From NCBI RefSeq assembly GCF_017355785.1, contig NZ_JAFEWE010000017.1, positions 1 through 64,000 of the forward strand: a stretch of 64,000 nucleotides of DNA, given 5' to 3'. The notes under the pieces were generated by a model that searched no databases, was not told the DNA's origin, and saw nothing but the letters and a program-made list of their open reading frames with translations. The DNA is from Desertivirga arenae. Its GTDB lineage: Bacteria > Bacteroidota > Bacteroidia > Sphingobacteriales > Sphingobacteriaceae. Below, piece by piece: positions 1 to 8,600 of this stretch (position 1 is the stretch's first letter; the number at the start of each line of letters is the position of its first letter). Made by a program: the position numbers and the translations under genes.

Positions 1-86
1 AATTCCTCAACAACCATCCGCTTAAATACTTCGCTGTACTTTTTCGACGAGCTTTCTCTTTTTTGTTTAATTACCTGATAACTCAT
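1..86 (-). CDS. Partial ORF, possible IS transposase N-terminus
   Basis: An ORF starts with ATG at 86-84 and runs leftwards out of the window, so only 28 codons are visible. The start is rich in Lys, Arg and Ser and is followed by KKYSEVFKRMVVEE, which resembles the opening of helix-turn-helix OrfA transposases of the IS3 type. An inverted repeat lies directly upstream (89-109), as at an insertion sequence end. The fragment is too short to prove this. A chance ORF remains possible. Confidence 0.35.
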   Translation of the reverse strand, partial: MSYQVIKQKRESSSKKYSEVFKRMVVEE

Positions 87-88
87 AT

Positions 89-115
89 GTTGACTTTGTA
101 TTAGTCAACTTTTTT
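89..115. repeat. Inverted repeat with T-run beside the edge ORF
   Basis: GTTGACT (89-95) and AGTCAAC (103-109) form a perfect 7-bp inverted repeat around a 7-nt spacer, and plus-strand T residues follow to 115. It could terminate a plus-strand gene that lies off the window, or be part of an insertion sequence end next to the ORF at 1-86. The sequence does not decide between these. Confidence 0.5.
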
Positions 116-130
116 CAGGACGAGACATAA

Positions 131-165
131 AAACAAAAAAGCCCTGTGATAACTCACAGGGCTTT
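131..165 (-). terminator. Intrinsic terminator of the ribosomal cluster
   Basis: GCCCTGTGA (141-149) pairs perfectly with TCACAGGGC (154-162) around a TAAC loop. On the minus strand the stem is followed by a T-rich tract (complement of 131-140). It lies about 25 bases after the rplQ stop codon and is the natural end of the rplC-rplQ transcripts. Confidence 0.9.
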
Positions 166-187
166 GAAATTACTTGTCTTAAAGAGA

Positions 188-715
188 CTATGCTGTTTCT
201 TCCGTTGAAGAAGCGTCAGCAGCTGGTGCTTCTGTAGCCGGAGCTTCAGTAGCAGCGCTTTCTGCAGCAGGTGCAGCAGCTTTAGCTTTACCTGAACCAC
301 CACGACGACGAGTAGCTTTCTTCTCAGTAGCAGCAGGAGCTTCTTTAGTATAAACAGTATTATAATCCACAAGCTCAATTAAAGCCATCTCTGCATTATC
401 ACCAGGACGATTAGGTAACTTGATGATACGAGTATAACCACCCGGACGATTTGCTACTTTCTCTGCAATTTCGCGGAACAATTCAGCAACAACTTCTTTA
501 TTCTGAAGGTAGCTAAACACTGTACGACGAGAGTGAGTAGTATCGTTTTTTGCTTTGGTGATTAAAGGCTCAACATAAGTACGTAAAGCTCTTGCTTTAG
601 CTAATGTTGTAGTAATACGCTTGTGTTCAATAAGCGAAGAGGCCATGTTAGCCAACATTGCCTTTCTATGGCTGTCGGTCCGACCTAAGTGATTAACTTT
701 CTTTCCGTGTCTCAT
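188..715 (-). CDS. rplQ: 50S ribosomal protein bL17
   Basis: bL17 is a large-subunit protein near the exit tunnel. The first 115 or so residues are the family core, opening [12 protein letters not shown] and including the [10 protein letters not shown] stretch. The 175-residue product is longer than the roughly 120-130 residues of many homologues because of a low-complexity C-terminal tail rich in Ala, Glu and Thr with a short basic patch (KKATRRRGG). It is the last gene of the cluster, 118 bases after rpoA, with an intrinsic terminator just beyond. The tail has no assignable role. Confidence 0.97.
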   Translation of the reverse strand: MRHGKKVNHLGRTDSHRKAMLANMASSLIEHKRITTTLAKARALRTYVEPLITKAKNDTTHSRRTVFSYLQNKEVVAELFREIAEKVANRPGGYTRIIKLPNRPGDNAEMALIELVDYNTVYTKEAPAATEKKATRRRGGSGKAKAAAPAAESAATEAPATEAPAADASSTEETA

Positions 716-833
716 TTTTGTTTTCGTTTTACATGCCTATACCGTCTCATATGAGGGAATTACAAACATGTCGCTTATAAGTATATCTCTTCTCAGAGAG
801 TATTTATTTACTGTAATCCTAACGAAGAATAGT

Positions 834-1826
834 TTATTCTTCGTCAAGTTTGTATTTAGAAAGGTTCATACCAAAAGAAAGACCTTTTGATTTAACCAAA
901 TCCTGAATCTCTGTCAATGATTTCTTACCGAAGTTTCTGAATTTCAACATATCAGCAACGTCATAAGAAACAAGATCAGCTAAAGTGCGAATATCTGCTG
1001 CTTTCAAGCAATTTAATGCACGAACAGAAAGATCAAGATCAACTAGTTCAGTCTTAAGGATCTTACGCATATGCAAGATCTCCTCATCAACCTCCTTAGT
1101 TTCTTCCTTAGCCTGAGCCTCTAACATGATATTCTCGTCAGAGAATAACAAGAAGTGGTGAATAAGGATCTTAGCAGCTTCTTTCAAAGCATCCTCAGGA
1201 TGAATAGAACCGTCAGTAGAAATGTCAAGAACTAACTTTTCATAGTCAGTTTTTTGTTCTACACGATAGTTTTCAATAGTGTACTTAACATTCTTTATAG
1301 GTGTGTAAATTGAATCAATAGCAATTACACCTACAGGAGCGTCAGCATTTTTATTTTCTTCAGCGGCAATGTAACCACGACCCTTGTTCACTGTTAACTC
1401 TACTTCTAAAGTTACAGAAGGCTCCATGTTACAAAGCACAAGATCAGGGTTTAATACAGTAAAATTATTAGAGAATTTTGTGATATCTCCAGCCTTAAAC
1501 TGCTCCTGACCGTTAATGATTACGAATATTTTTTCAGAATCGCCTGACTCGCCAGTCTTTTGAAAACGAACCTGCTTCAAACTCAAAATGATCTCAGTAA
1601 CGTCTTCTACAACACCTTTGATAGTAGAAAATTCGTGAGAAACACCTGAAATACGAACCGAAGTGATTGCAAAGCCCTCAAGTGAAGACAATAAAATACG
1701 ACGTAAAGCATTACCGATGGTAACACCGAAACCTGGTTCCAACGGACGAAACTCAAATGTACCGTCGAAATCCGTAGATTTCTGCATGATAACTTTATCA
1801 GGCTTTTGGAATGCTAATATTGCCAT
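834..1826 (-). CDS. rpoA: DNA-directed RNA polymerase alpha subunit
   Basis: At 330 residues this is a normal-length alpha subunit. The N-terminal assembly domain includes the family stretch [17 protein letters not shown] (about residues 33-49), used for dimerisation and beta/beta' binding. The C-terminal domain carries the helix-hairpin-helix region ([16 protein letters not shown], then [19 protein letters not shown]) that contacts UP elements and activators. The gene lies between rpsD and rplQ, the usual alpha-operon position. A strong hairpin occupies the 61-base gap from rpsD and may tune relative expression. Confidence 0.98.
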   Translation of the reverse strand: MAILAFQKPDKVIMQKSTDFDGTFEFRPLEPGFGVTIGNALRRILLSSLEGFAITSVRISGVSHEFSTIKGVVEDVTEIILSLKQVRFQKTGESGDSEKIFVIINGQEQFKAGDITKFSNNFTVLNPDLVLCNMEPSVTLEVELTVNKGRGYIAAEENKNADAPVGVIAIDSIYTPIKNVKYTIENYRVEQKTDYEKLVLDISTDGSIHPEDALKEAAKILIHHFLLFSDENIMLEAQAKEETKEVDEEILHMRKILKTELVDLDLSVRALNCLKAADIRTLADLVSYDVADMLKFRNFGKKSLTEIQDLVKSKGLSFGMNLSKYKLDEE

Positions 1827-1858
1827 TTATATTCAGTTAATGTTTTTAAACTGTAATA

Positions 1859-1878
1859 GCCGCCCCGGAAGGGGCAGC
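1859..1878 (-). promoter_or_regulatory. GC-rich hairpin between rpsD and rpoA
   Basis: On the minus strand GCTGCCCC and GGGGCGGC form an 8-bp stem (one T-G wobble) around a TTCC loop. No T-run follows, so a full terminator is unlikely. A processing, pausing or 3'-end stabilising role between rpsD and rpoA is possible. Confidence 0.5.
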
Positions 1879-1887
1879 TTAAATATG

Positions 1888-2496
1888 TTATTTAGAGTAT
1901 AACTCAACGATAAGGTTTTCCTTGATATTTTCAGGAATCTCATCGCGGTTAGGATAGCTTAAGAATTTACCAGTTAAACTGTTTGCATCCCACTCTAACC
2001 AAGTATGTTTATTGATTCTTCTTCCGGCAACAGAATTAGAAATCGTCTCAAGAGATTGAGAACGCTCTCTAACAGCTACTACATCACCTGCACGTAGAGA
2101 GTAAGAAGGAATATTTACAACTTCGCCATTTACAGTAATGTGCTTGTGACCTACTAATTGGCGAGCAGCTGAACGAGTAGGAGCAATTCCTAAACGATAA
2201 ACTGTATTATCTAAACGAGCTTCTAATAATTTTAAAAGGTTTTCACCAGTAATACCTTCTTTAGAAGAAGCAGTATGGAATAAGTTTTCGAACTGACGCT
2301 CTAAAACTCCATAAGTATATTTAACTTTTTGTTTTTCCTGAAGCTGGATAGCGTATTCAGATTGTTTACCACGACGCTTTGAAGCACCGTGCATGCCCGG
2401 AGGATAGTTCTTTCTTTCTAATGCTTTATCAGGACCAAAGATCGGTTCTCTGAATTTACGGGCGATTTTGCTTTTTGGGCCAGTATATCTTGCCAT
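1888..2496 (-). CDS. rpsD: 30S ribosomal protein uS4
   Basis: uS4 nucleates small-subunit assembly on the 5' domain of 16S rRNA. The 202-residue product opens [17 protein letters not shown] and has an S4-type RNA-binding domain around residues 90-155 ([10 protein letters not shown], then [13 protein letters not shown]). The N-terminal zinc cysteines of some homologues are absent, so this is the zinc-free form. It follows rpsK after a 121-base gap with small hairpins. In several bacteria uS4 represses its own message, so that gap is a candidate control site. Confidence 0.98.
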   Translation of the reverse strand: MARYTGPKSKIARKFREPIFGPDKALERKNYPPGMHGASKRRGKQSEYAIQLQEKQKVKYTYGVLERQFENLFHTASSKEGITGENLLKLLEARLDNTVYRLGIAPTRSAARQLVGHKHITVNGEVVNIPSYSLRAGDVVAVRERSQSLETISNSVAGRRINKHTWLEWDANSLTGKFLSYPNRDEIPENIKENLIVELYSK

Positions 2497-2596
2497 TGTA
2501 TTTTCTTTAAAGTATCTGATAGCCTATAGCTACCGAATCTTAGCTTTAACAATTAATTTCTTTTTCGACTGTAAGCTTAAGCTTTAAGCCTGATGC

Positions 2597-2613
2597 TATT
2601 AGCAACGCTAATA
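2597..2613 (-). promoter_or_regulatory. Small hairpin after rpsK
   Basis: TATTAGC and GCTAATA form a perfect 7-bp stem around a 3-nt loop just after the rpsK stop codon, inside the 121-base rpsK-rpsD gap. A second stretch of repeated AGCTTAA words follows towards rpsD. No terminator T-run is seen. It may belong to an rpsD leader. Confidence 0.35.
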
Positions 2614-2617
2614 ACAA

Positions 2618-3007
2618 TTATACTCTTCTCCTTTTTGGAGGACGACATCCGTTGTGAGGAAGCGGAGTAATATCTTTGATCGTTGTTACTTCAATACCTG
2701 CAGTTTGAAGTGTACGGATTGCAGACTCACGTCCGGAACCTGGACCTTTTACAAACACCTCAACCTTACGCAAACCTAGATCGTAAGCAACTTTACCGCA
2801 GTCTGAAGCGGCTTGAGATGCTGCATAAGGAGTGTTCTTCTTAGATCCTTTGAAACCCATTTTACCTGCAGAAGACCATGAAATAGCCTGTCCCTGACTG
2901 TTGGTAAGAGTAACAATGATATTATTGAAAGTAGCGTTAATGTGTGCCTGACCAACTGGTTCAACAACTACAATACGCTTTTTGGTTACTTTTTTAGTCT
3001 TAGCCAT
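2618..3007 (-). CDS. rpsK: 30S ribosomal protein uS11
   Basis: uS11 lies on the platform of the small subunit near the mRNA exit. The 129 residues include the family signatures [14 protein letters not shown] (about 22-35) and the basic C-terminus [13 protein letters not shown]. The Lys-rich N-terminal start ([11 protein letters not shown]) is normal for the phylum. It is 13 bases downstream of rpsM and is presumably co-translated from the alpha-operon message. Confidence 0.98.
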   Translation of the reverse strand: MAKTKKVTKKRIVVVEPVGQAHINATFNNIIVTLTNSQGQAISWSSAGKMGFKGSKKNTPYAASQAASDCGKVAYDLGLRKVEVFVKGPGSGRESAIRTLQTAGIEVTTIKDITPLPHNGCRPPKRRRV

Positions 3008-3020
3008 TACTTATCTGGTA

Positions 3021-3398
3021 TTATTTAGTAGCCTTTTTCTTGTTAGCAACTGTTTTACGTTTTCCTTTACGTGTACGTGAATTGTTCTTGGTTCTCTGAC
3101 CACGAACTGGTAAACCTTTACGGTGACGTAATCCACGGTAACATCCGATATCCATTAAACGCTTAATGTTTAATTGAACTTCAGAACGTAAAGCACCCTC
3201 AACCTTAATTTCGTCATTAATGATTGTACGGATTGCTGCTAACTGATCATCGGTCCACTCTTGTACTTTCACATTACGGTCAATACCAGCCTGATCTAAG
3301 ATCCTTTGAGCCGTAGCTCTGCCGATACCGAAAATGTAAGTAAGTCCGATCTCTCCTCTTTTGTTTCTTGGTAAATCAATACCTGCTATCCTAGCCAT
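3021..3398 (-). CDS. rpsM: 30S ribosomal protein uS13
   Basis: uS13 sits in the head of the small subunit and contacts the P-site tRNA and bridge B1. The 125-residue protein opens [20 protein letters not shown] and ends with a very basic tail ([14 protein letters not shown]) typical of the family. The C-terminal motif [13 protein letters not shown] is intact. It is separated from rpmJ by 81 bases that contain the word GAATGACTGA, also found before dnaJ. Confidence 0.98.
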   Translation of the reverse strand: MARIAGIDLPRNKRGEIGLTYIFGIGRATAQRILDQAGIDRNVKVQEWTDDQLAAIRTIINDEIKVEGALRSEVQLNIKRLMDIGCYRGLRHRKGLPVRGQRTKNNSRTRKGKRKTVANKKKATK

Positions 3399-3479
3399 AT
3401 TTTATTTAAATGATTGAATGACTGAATTCATGAATGTTCCGATCTGGTGAAATCTTTCCATACACTCCTTCAATTAATT

Positions 3480-3596
3480 TTATCCCTGGCGTTGTTTGTA
3501 CTTAGGGTTCTTTTTGTTGATAACATAAAGCTTACCCTTACGACGGATAATTTTGCAATCCGCACTACGCTTTTTAATTGATGCTCTAACCTTCAT
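3480..3596 (-). CDS. rpmJ: 50S ribosomal protein bL36, zinc-free form
   Basis: This 38-codon gene reads [17 protein letters not shown] at its start and NPKYKQRQG at its end, a clear bL36. The zinc-binding Cys/Cys/Cys/His set of the C+ form is reduced to a single Cys (residue 14), so it should not bind zinc. The start codon lies 1 base after the infA stop codon, suggesting translational coupling. The length is normal for the family. Confidence 0.97.
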   Translation of the reverse strand: MKVRASIKKRSADCKIIRRKGKLYVINKKNPKYKQRQG

Positions 3597-3597
3597 C

Positions 3598-3816
3598 TTA
3601 TTTATATCTATAAGTTATTCTGCCTTTTGTTAAATCATAAGGAGACATTTCCAGTTTAACTTTATCCCCAGGCAAAATTTTGATATAGTGCATACGCATC
3701 TTACCTGAAATATGTGCAATAATCTCGTGACCGTTTTCCAACTCTACACGAAACATCGCATTAGATAATGCTTCCTTAATGATTCCGTCTTGCTCAATAG
3801 AGGCTTGTTTAGCCAT
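3598..3816 (-). CDS. infA: Translation initiation factor IF-1
   Basis: IF-1 occupies the A site during initiation. The 72 residues form one S1-type OB fold ([16 protein letters not shown], then [18 protein letters not shown] and [12 protein letters not shown]), the standard length. It follows map after 80 bases containing a good promoter -7 element at 3861-3868, so infA-rpmJ-rpsM-rpsK-rpsD-rpoA-rplQ may also be transcribed separately from the upstream spc genes. Confidence 0.98.
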   Translation of the reverse strand: MAKQASIEQDGIIKEALSNAMFRVELENGHEIIAHISGKMRMHYIKILPGDKVKLEMSPYDLTKGRITYRYK

Positions 3817-3860
3817 ATTTTATTGATTTCTATTTAATTAGGCCCGCTAATTCGGGAGCG

Positions 3861-3868
3861 CAAAATTA
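3861..3868 (-). promoter_or_regulatory. Candidate promoter -7 element before infA
   Basis: The minus strand reads TAATTTTG, matching the Bacteroidota -7 consensus TAnnTTTG, about 45 bases upstream of the infA start. A clear TTTG at -33 cannot be picked out because the upstream DNA is an A/T run. It would drive the infA-rplQ part of the cluster. Confidence 0.5.
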
Positions 3869-3896
3869 AACAAAAAAATTTAAATAATAATTTTTT

Positions 3897-4673
3897 TTAT
3901 CTTAAAACTTCTTCTATATACTCAAAGGTTGATAGCACATCCGCACTGCCTTTCCTTACTGCTACCGTATGCTCGAAGTGAGCTGAAGGCTTATTATCCT
4001 TAGTACTAACAGTCCAGCCATCCTTCCAAAATTTAATCGCAGCTTTGCCCGCGTTGATCATTGGTTCTATTGCCAGCACCATGCCTTCTTCCAGTTTCAT
4101 TCCCGAACCACGTTTACCATAATTTGGAACTTCTGGTTTCTCATGCAGTTTAAATCCAACTCCATGACCAACTAGTTCTTTAACCACTCCGTAACCGTGC
4201 TTTTCGGCATGTTCCTGAACAGCATAACTGATATCCCCTACTCTTAAGCCAACCACAGCTTTTTCGATGCCTTTAGCCAAACATTCCTTAGTAATGTTTA
4301 GAAGTTTCCTTGTTTCCTCCCCAATTTCGCCTACAGCGAATGTATAAGCAGAATCACCAAAGAACTTATTAAGAATTACACCGCAATCTACTGAGATGAT
4401 ATCTCCTTCCTTTAGTTCAAACTCGCCAGGAAAACCATGAACGACCTGATCATTTGGAGAAATACAAAGAGAATAAGGAAATCCGTTGTAGTTAAGGAAA
4501 GCAGGAACTCCCCCGTTATCACGTATATAAGTTTCAGCTAACTTGTTAAGTTCAATAGTTTTAACTCCTGGCTTAATAAGCTTCGCTACTTCAGCTAAAG
4601 TTTTAGAAACTAATAAGGAGCTCTTCCTTATTAGTTCTATTTCTTCTGAAGTCTTATATAAAACTTTTGGCAT
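3897..4673 (-). CDS. map: Methionine aminopeptidase, type I
   Basis: This cytosolic enzyme removes the initiator methionine from nascent proteins. The 258-residue pita-bread fold shows the expected metal ligands: DCGV with a following GDSAYTF (two Asp), GHGVGFKLHE (His), LAIEPMI (Glu) and FEHTVAV (Glu). There is no N-terminal zinc-finger extension, as in other bacterial type I enzymes. It starts 2 bases after secY, the usual place for map in this phylum, where adk is often missing from the cluster as here. Confidence 0.97.
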   Translation of the reverse strand: MPKVLYKTSEEIELIRKSSLLVSKTLAEVAKLIKPGVKTIELNKLAETYIRDNGGVPAFLNYNGFPYSLCISPNDQVVHGFPGEFELKEGDIISVDCGVILNKFFGDSAYTFAVGEIGEETRKLLNITKECLAKGIEKAVVGLRVGDISYAVQEHAEKHGYGVVKELVGHGVGFKLHEKPEVPNYGKRGSGMKLEEGMVLAIEPMINAGKAAIKFWKDGWTVSTKDNKPSAHFEHTVAVRKGSADVLSTFEYIEEVLR

Positions 4674-4675
4674 AA

Positions 4676-6010
4676 TTAGATGGTAGACCCGGCAGCGCCA
4701 GTACCAGAGGCGATTGGAGTACGTCCTCTAAGTCTTCCAGTTTTCATTAAACCATCGTAGTGGCGCATCAATAAATGACTTTCCACTTGTTGCAGTGTAT
4801 CTAAAACTACACCTACAAGGATCAGCAAAGAAGTACCACCGTAAAAGTGAGCAAACTGGCTGTTGATACCAAGTACGTTAGCAATAGAAGGCAAAATGGC
4901 TATGATCGCTAGGAACACTGCTCCTGGTAATGTAATTTTCGAAATTACAGCATCAATATATTCACCAGTAGTAGCTCCTGGTTTAACACCTGGAATAAAG
5001 CCACCATTTTTCTTCATATCGTCAGACATCTGAACCGGGTTAACGGTAATGGCTGTATAAAAGAAAGTGAATGCAATGATCAGAATTGCGAAAGTAACAT
5101 TATATGCTACTGAAGTATAATTGCTTAAAGAAGTAAGAAATGAGCCTTGAGCACTAGGAAAAAACTGACCTATTGTAGCTGGGATAAACATGATTGCTTG
5201 GGCAAAAATGATCGGCATAACACCCGCAGCATTGACCTTTAAAGGAATATATTGACGTACTCCTCCATATTGTTTATTACCTACAATCTTTTTAGCGTAC
5301 TGAACAGGGATCTTTCGTACCCCTTGTACAATAAGGATTGTAAAAACTACAATGAAGAACAAAGCGATCAACTCTACGATGAAAGCGATAATTCCTCCGT
5401 TACCCAATCTTGACTGGAATTCGGAAATAAGTCCCGCAGGCAACTGAGCAATAATACCAACCATGATTACCAGTGAAACACCATTTCCAATACCCTTGTC
5501 AGTGATCTTCTCACCCAACCACATCACGAATAATGTACCTGCAGTAAGAATAACCATTGTAGCAACAGTAAACCAAGGCTCGCCTAATACTTTCGCCTCA
5601 GCAGGAATCTGCGTACGTGCATAAGCTGCACCTTGAACAAACGTGATCACAACAGTAAGGTAACGAGTGATCTGGTTTAATTTTTTCCTACCGCTCTCAC
5701 CTTCTTTCTGCATCTTCTGGAAATACGGAATAGCAATACCTAATAACTGCACAACAATAGATGCAGAAATATATGGCATTACCCCTAACGCAAAAATAGA
5801 AGCACGTGAAAATGATCCACCTGCAAACATGTTTAACAGACCAAGTATACCAGCTTTTTGCTGGCTTTCCAGCGCCAAAGGGTTAACACCTGGCAACGTA
5901 ATAAATGATCCTATACGATAAATTAAAAGAAATAAGAGTGTGTTTAAAATACGCACTCTTAAATCCTCTATCTTCCAGATATTTGAAAGAGTAGTGAAAA
6001 GCTTCTTCAT
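4676..6010 (-). CDS. secY: Protein translocase subunit SecY
   Basis: SecY is the channel of the Sec translocon in the inner membrane. The 444-residue protein has the ten hydrophobic segments expected. Family features include the plug region after TM1 (FITLPGVNP), MPYISASIVVQLL in TM2, the cytosolic loop QMSDDMKKNGGFIPGVKPG before TM8 and LLMRHYDGLMKTGRLRGR near the C-terminus. It follows rplO by 7 bases and precedes map by 2, in the normal spc-operon arrangement. Confidence 0.98.
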   Translation of the reverse strand: MKKLFTTLSNIWKIEDLRVRILNTLLFLLIYRIGSFITLPGVNPLALESQQKAGILGLLNMFAGGSFSRASIFALGVMPYISASIVVQLLGIAIPYFQKMQKEGESGRKKLNQITRYLTVVITFVQGAAYARTQIPAEAKVLGEPWFTVATMVILTAGTLFVMWLGEKITDKGIGNGVSLVIMVGIIAQLPAGLISEFQSRLGNGGIIAFIVELIALFFIVVFTILIVQGVRKIPVQYAKKIVGNKQYGGVRQYIPLKVNAAGVMPIIFAQAIMFIPATIGQFFPSAQGSFLTSLSNYTSVAYNVTFAILIIAFTFFYTAITVNPVQMSDDMKKNGGFIPGVKPGATTGEYIDAVISKITLPGAVFLAIIAILPSIANVLGINSQFAHFYGGTSLLILVGVVLDTLQQVESHLLMRHYDGLMKTGRLRGRTPIASGTGAAGSTI

Positions 6011-6017
6011 TAATTAA

Positions 6018-6464
6018 TTACAATTTAACGATTGCACCACCAGCTGATTCAATTGCTTTTTGAGCAGTTGCTGTAAAAGCATGGGCGGTAACATCTAATT
6101 TAGCTTTTAATTCGCCTCTTCCAAGAATTTTAACTAAATCGTTTTTAGAAATTAGTCCGTGTTCTTTTAAAGTATCGAAGTTAATTGCAGATAAATTGAA
6201 TTTTTCAGCTAAACCTTGTAGTACGTCAAGATTAATACCTACGTATTCAACGCGGTTGATATTCTTGAATCCAACTTTAGGTAAGCGACGTTGCAAAGGC
6301 ATTTGACCTCCTTCGAAACCAACTTTAGTTGAAGTTCCTGAACGAGAACCAGCTCCTTTATGACCACGTGTTGAAGTACCACCACGGCCAGAACCAGTAC
6401 CGCGACCAATGCGCTTTTTATTTTTGGTTGAACCTTCTGCAGGTTTTAAATTACTTAAGTTCAT
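6018..6464 (-). CDS. rplO: 50S ribosomal protein uL15
   Basis: uL15 is a late-assembly large-subunit protein with a long basic N-terminal extension. The 148 residues open MNLSNLKPAEGSTKNKKRIG, continue with a Gly/Arg-rich segment (GRGTGSGRGGTSTRGHKGAG) and have the conserved GGQMPLQRRLPKVGF stretch. It is 2 bases after rpmD and 7 before secY. Length and order are as expected. Confidence 0.98.
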   Translation of the reverse strand: MNLSNLKPAEGSTKNKKRIGRGTGSGRGGTSTRGHKGAGSRSGTSTKVGFEGGQMPLQRRLPKVGFKNINRVEYVGINLDVLQGLAEKFNLSAINFDTLKEHGLISKNDLVKILGRGELKAKLDVTAHAFTATAQKAIESAGGAIVKL

Positions 6465-6466
6465 GA

Positions 6467-6646
6467 TTAAATACTTTCTACTGCTACTAAATGATTAACT
6501 GCTCTTACCATCCCGATAATAGCCGGGGTAGCTTCAACTTCAACAGACCTGTTGATTTTACCTAAACCTAAAGCCTGCATAGTTCTCTTTTGGCGCTCGC
6601 TTCTGTCGATAACGCTTTTAATTTGAGTTACTTTGATCTTCGCCAT
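6467..6646 (-). CDS. rpmD: 50S ribosomal protein uL30
   Basis: uL30 is a small protein of the large subunit. I start it at the ATG at 6646 (MAKIKVTQIKSVIDR), giving 59 residues, the family's usual length. A longer reading from a GTG at 6682 would add 12 unrelated residues and run into the end of rpsE. The gene is 4 bases after rpsE and 2 before rplO. Confidence 0.97.
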   Translation of the reverse strand: MAKIKVTQIKSVIDRSERQKRTMQALGLGKINRSVEVEATPAIIGMVRAVNHLVAVESI

Positions 6647-6650
6647 GGTA

Positions 6651-7169
6651 TTATCCGTTAAAAACTTTATTAAGATCAACACCGCGGTGCTGAGCTACAG
6701 TGAAAGCATCACGCATTTGTGAAAGCGCAGAAACTGTTGCTTTAACCACGTTGTGTGGGTTAGATGAACCTTTTGATTTTGCCAATACGTTGTGGATACC
6801 AGCACTTTCCAATACTGCACGCATCGCACCACCGGCGATAACTCCAGTACCGTTTGCAGCAGGTTTAATGAAAACAAAACCTCCTGAAAACTTACCATAT
6901 TGCTCGTGAGGAACAGTACCGTTTATTACAGGAACTTTCACAAGATTCTTTTTAGCATCGTCGATACCTTTAGCAATTGCCTCGGTTACCTCTTTTGCTT
7001 TACCAAGACCGTAACCTACTACTCCGTTCTCATCACCCACCACTACGATAGCTGAGAAAGAGAAAGTACGACCTCCTTTGGTAACTTTCGCTACACGCTG
7101 GATGCTAACTAAGCGATCTTTTAATTCAATCTCGCTTGATTTAACTCTTTTAATATTTATTGTTGACAT
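6651..7169 (-). CDS. rpsE: 30S ribosomal protein uS5
   Basis: uS5 is involved in decoding accuracy and lies at the mRNA entry tunnel. The 172 residues contain the S5 double-stranded RNA-binding domain ([20 protein letters not shown]) and the C-terminal domain with [16 protein letters not shown]. It is separated from rplR by 87 bases that hold a T-run and a 12-bp direct repeat, an insertion not expected between these genes. Confidence 0.98.
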   Translation of the reverse strand: MSTINIKRVKSSEIELKDRLVSIQRVAKVTKGGRTFSFSAIVVVGDENGVVGYGLGKAKEVTEAIAKGIDDAKKNLVKVPVINGTVPHEQYGKFSGGFVFIKPAANGTGVIAGGAMRAVLESAGIHNVLAKSKGSSNPHNVVKATVSALSQMRDAFTVAQHRGVDLNKVFNG

Positions 7170-7185
7170 CTTTTTTTTTTGTTGG

Positions 7186-7216
7186 GATTACACAGATTTA
7201 AGAGGATTACACAGAT
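7186..7216. repeat. 12-bp direct repeat between rplR and rpsE
   Basis: GATTACACAGAT occurs at 7186-7197 and 7205-7216, a 19-base period, and is followed by the near-repeat CGGTGTCATCGGTGTA (about 7240-7255). The stretch resembles a dispersed intergenic repeat rather than r-protein leader sequence. It shows no strong hairpin. Confidence 0.7.
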
Positions 7217-7256
7217 AACTCGGTGGAATCATTAATAATCGGTGTCATCGGTGTAT

Positions 7257-7610
7257 TTAGAATAATAAACCGCCTTCGCGAGCTCCTTCAGCCAATGATT
7301 TAACACGTCCATGGTATAAATAACCATTTCTGTCAAATACTACCTGACTGATACCAGCCGCAACAGCTTTCTCAGCTACTGCTTTACCTACAGCTTTAGA
7401 TTGCTCTGATTTGTTACCAGTTGCACTAAAGTCTTTTGATAAAGATGAAGATGAAACGATAGTTTTACCGGTTGTATCATCAATAATCTGAGCGTAAATT
7501 CCTTTGTTACTTCTATAAACAGATAAACGTGGACGCTCTGCAGAACCGGTTAATCTTTTTCTGATTCCTTTTTTAATTCGCTCTCTGCGAGATAATTTTA
7601 CTCCTGCCAT
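7257..7610 (-). CDS. rplR: 50S ribosomal protein uL18
   Basis: uL18 binds 5S rRNA in the central protuberance, together with uL5. The 117-residue product opens [20 protein letters not shown] and includes [18 protein letters not shown] and the C-terminal signature [17 protein letters not shown]. Its start is 5 bases after rplF. Length is normal. Confidence 0.98.
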   Translation of the reverse strand: MAGVKLSRRERIKKGIRKRLTGSAERPRLSVYRSNKGIYAQIIDDTTGKTIVSSSSLSKDFSATGNKSEQSKAVGKAVAEKAVAAGISQVVFDRNGYLYHGRVKSLAEGAREGGLLF

Positions 7611-7615
7611 GATGA

Positions 7616-8173
7616 TTACTTTTTAGATGCCGATTTACCAGCTTTTCTTCTTAACACTTCACCAACAAACTTGATACCTTTACCTTTATATGGCTCTGGC
7701 GCACGTAAAGAACGGATCTTTGCAGCAACCTGTCCTAATAATTGTTTGTCGATACTTTCTAAAATAATTGTTGGGTTCTTACCTTTTTCTGCAGTTGTAG
7801 CTACTTTAATTTCTTTTGGTAACTCAAATACGTAATGGTGAGAATAACCTAATACAAGGTCTAATGTATTACCAGTATTTGTGGCACGGTAACCCACACC
7901 CACTAACTCCTGCTCTACTTTGTAACCTTCTGTTACACCTTTAACCATGTTAAAGATTAAAGCACGGTACAAACCATGTAATGCTTTATGTCGCTTTTGT
8001 TCAGACGGACGTTGTACTACAACTGTTCCTTCTTCCTGAGCGATTGTAATATCTGAATCAACTAACTGAGTTAATTCTCCTTTTGGGCCTTTTACAGTAA
8101 CCAGGTTCTGTTCAGAAACTGTAACTGTAACTCCAGCTGGGATTGCGATTGGCGCTTTTCCTATTCTTGACAT
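7616..8173 (-). CDS. rplF: 50S ribosomal protein uL6
   Basis: uL6 sits at the base of the L7/L12 stalk and contacts the sarcin-ricin loop. The 185 residues form the two repeated L6 domains: [17 protein letters not shown] begins the first, and the C-terminal signature [14 protein letters not shown] lies in the second. It follows rpsH by 15 bases and precedes rplR by 5. Confidence 0.98.
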   Translation of the reverse strand: MSRIGKAPIAIPAGVTVTVSEQNLVTVKGPKGELTQLVDSDITIAQEEGTVVVQRPSEQKRHKALHGLYRALIFNMVKGVTEGYKVEQELVGVGYRATNTGNTLDLVLGYSHHYVFELPKEIKVATTAEKGKNPTIILESIDKQLLGQVAAKIRSLRAPEPYKGKGIKFVGEVLRRKAGKSASKK

Positions 8174-8188
8174 CTTTAATCCTCCTGA

Positions 8189-8587
8189 TTAATAAACGTA
8201 ACATAAAACTTCGCCACCGATGTTCAAGTTTCTAGCTTCTTTGTCAGTCATAACACCTTTAGAAGTAGATAGGATAGCGATACCTAAACCATTTAAAACA
8301 CGTGGCATTTTTTCAACACCTGCATACTTTCTCAAACCAGGCTTACTCACACGTGTAATGGTGCGAATAGCAGGAACTTTAGTGATCGGATGGTACTTCA
8401 AAGCGATCTTGATAGTGCCTTGAATGTTAGAATCTTCAAACTTGTAGTTCGCGATGTAACCTTTGTCAAAAAGAACTTTTGTGATTTCTTTTTTGAGGTT
8501 TGATGCAGGAATTTCGACAACCCTATGGTTGGCCTTGATGGCATTCCTTACTCTTGTAAGATAATCTGCTATTGGATCTGTATTCAT
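8189..8587 (-). CDS. rpsH: 30S ribosomal protein uS8
   Basis: uS8 binds the central domain of 16S rRNA, and in E. coli it is also the translational repressor of the spc operon. The 132 residues open MNTDPIADYLTRVRNA and end with GGEVLCYVY, both family signatures (STSKGVMTDKEAR lies between). It is preceded by the longest gap in the cluster, 231 bases, which holds a promoter match and a foldable leader. Regulation by uS8 itself at that leader is a reasonable inference, not shown. Confidence 0.98.
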   Translation of the reverse strand: MNTDPIADYLTRVRNAIKANHRVVEIPASNLKKEITKVLFDKGYIANYKFEDSNIQGTIKIALKYHPITKVPAIRTITRVSKPGLRKYAGVEKMPRVLNGLGIAILSTSKGVMTDKEARNLNIGGEVLCYVY

Positions 8588-8600
8588 TATACTTGTTTTT

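Noticed and set aside
154-378. Leucine- and valine-rich ORF on the minus strand within rplQ
   Set aside because: It is another frame of the Ala/Glu-rich bL17 tail and has no family or start context.
6647-6682. GTG start for rpmD overlapping rpsE
   Set aside because: The added 12 residues are not part of uL30 and lie within the end of rpsE. The ATG at 6646 gives the usual 59 residues.
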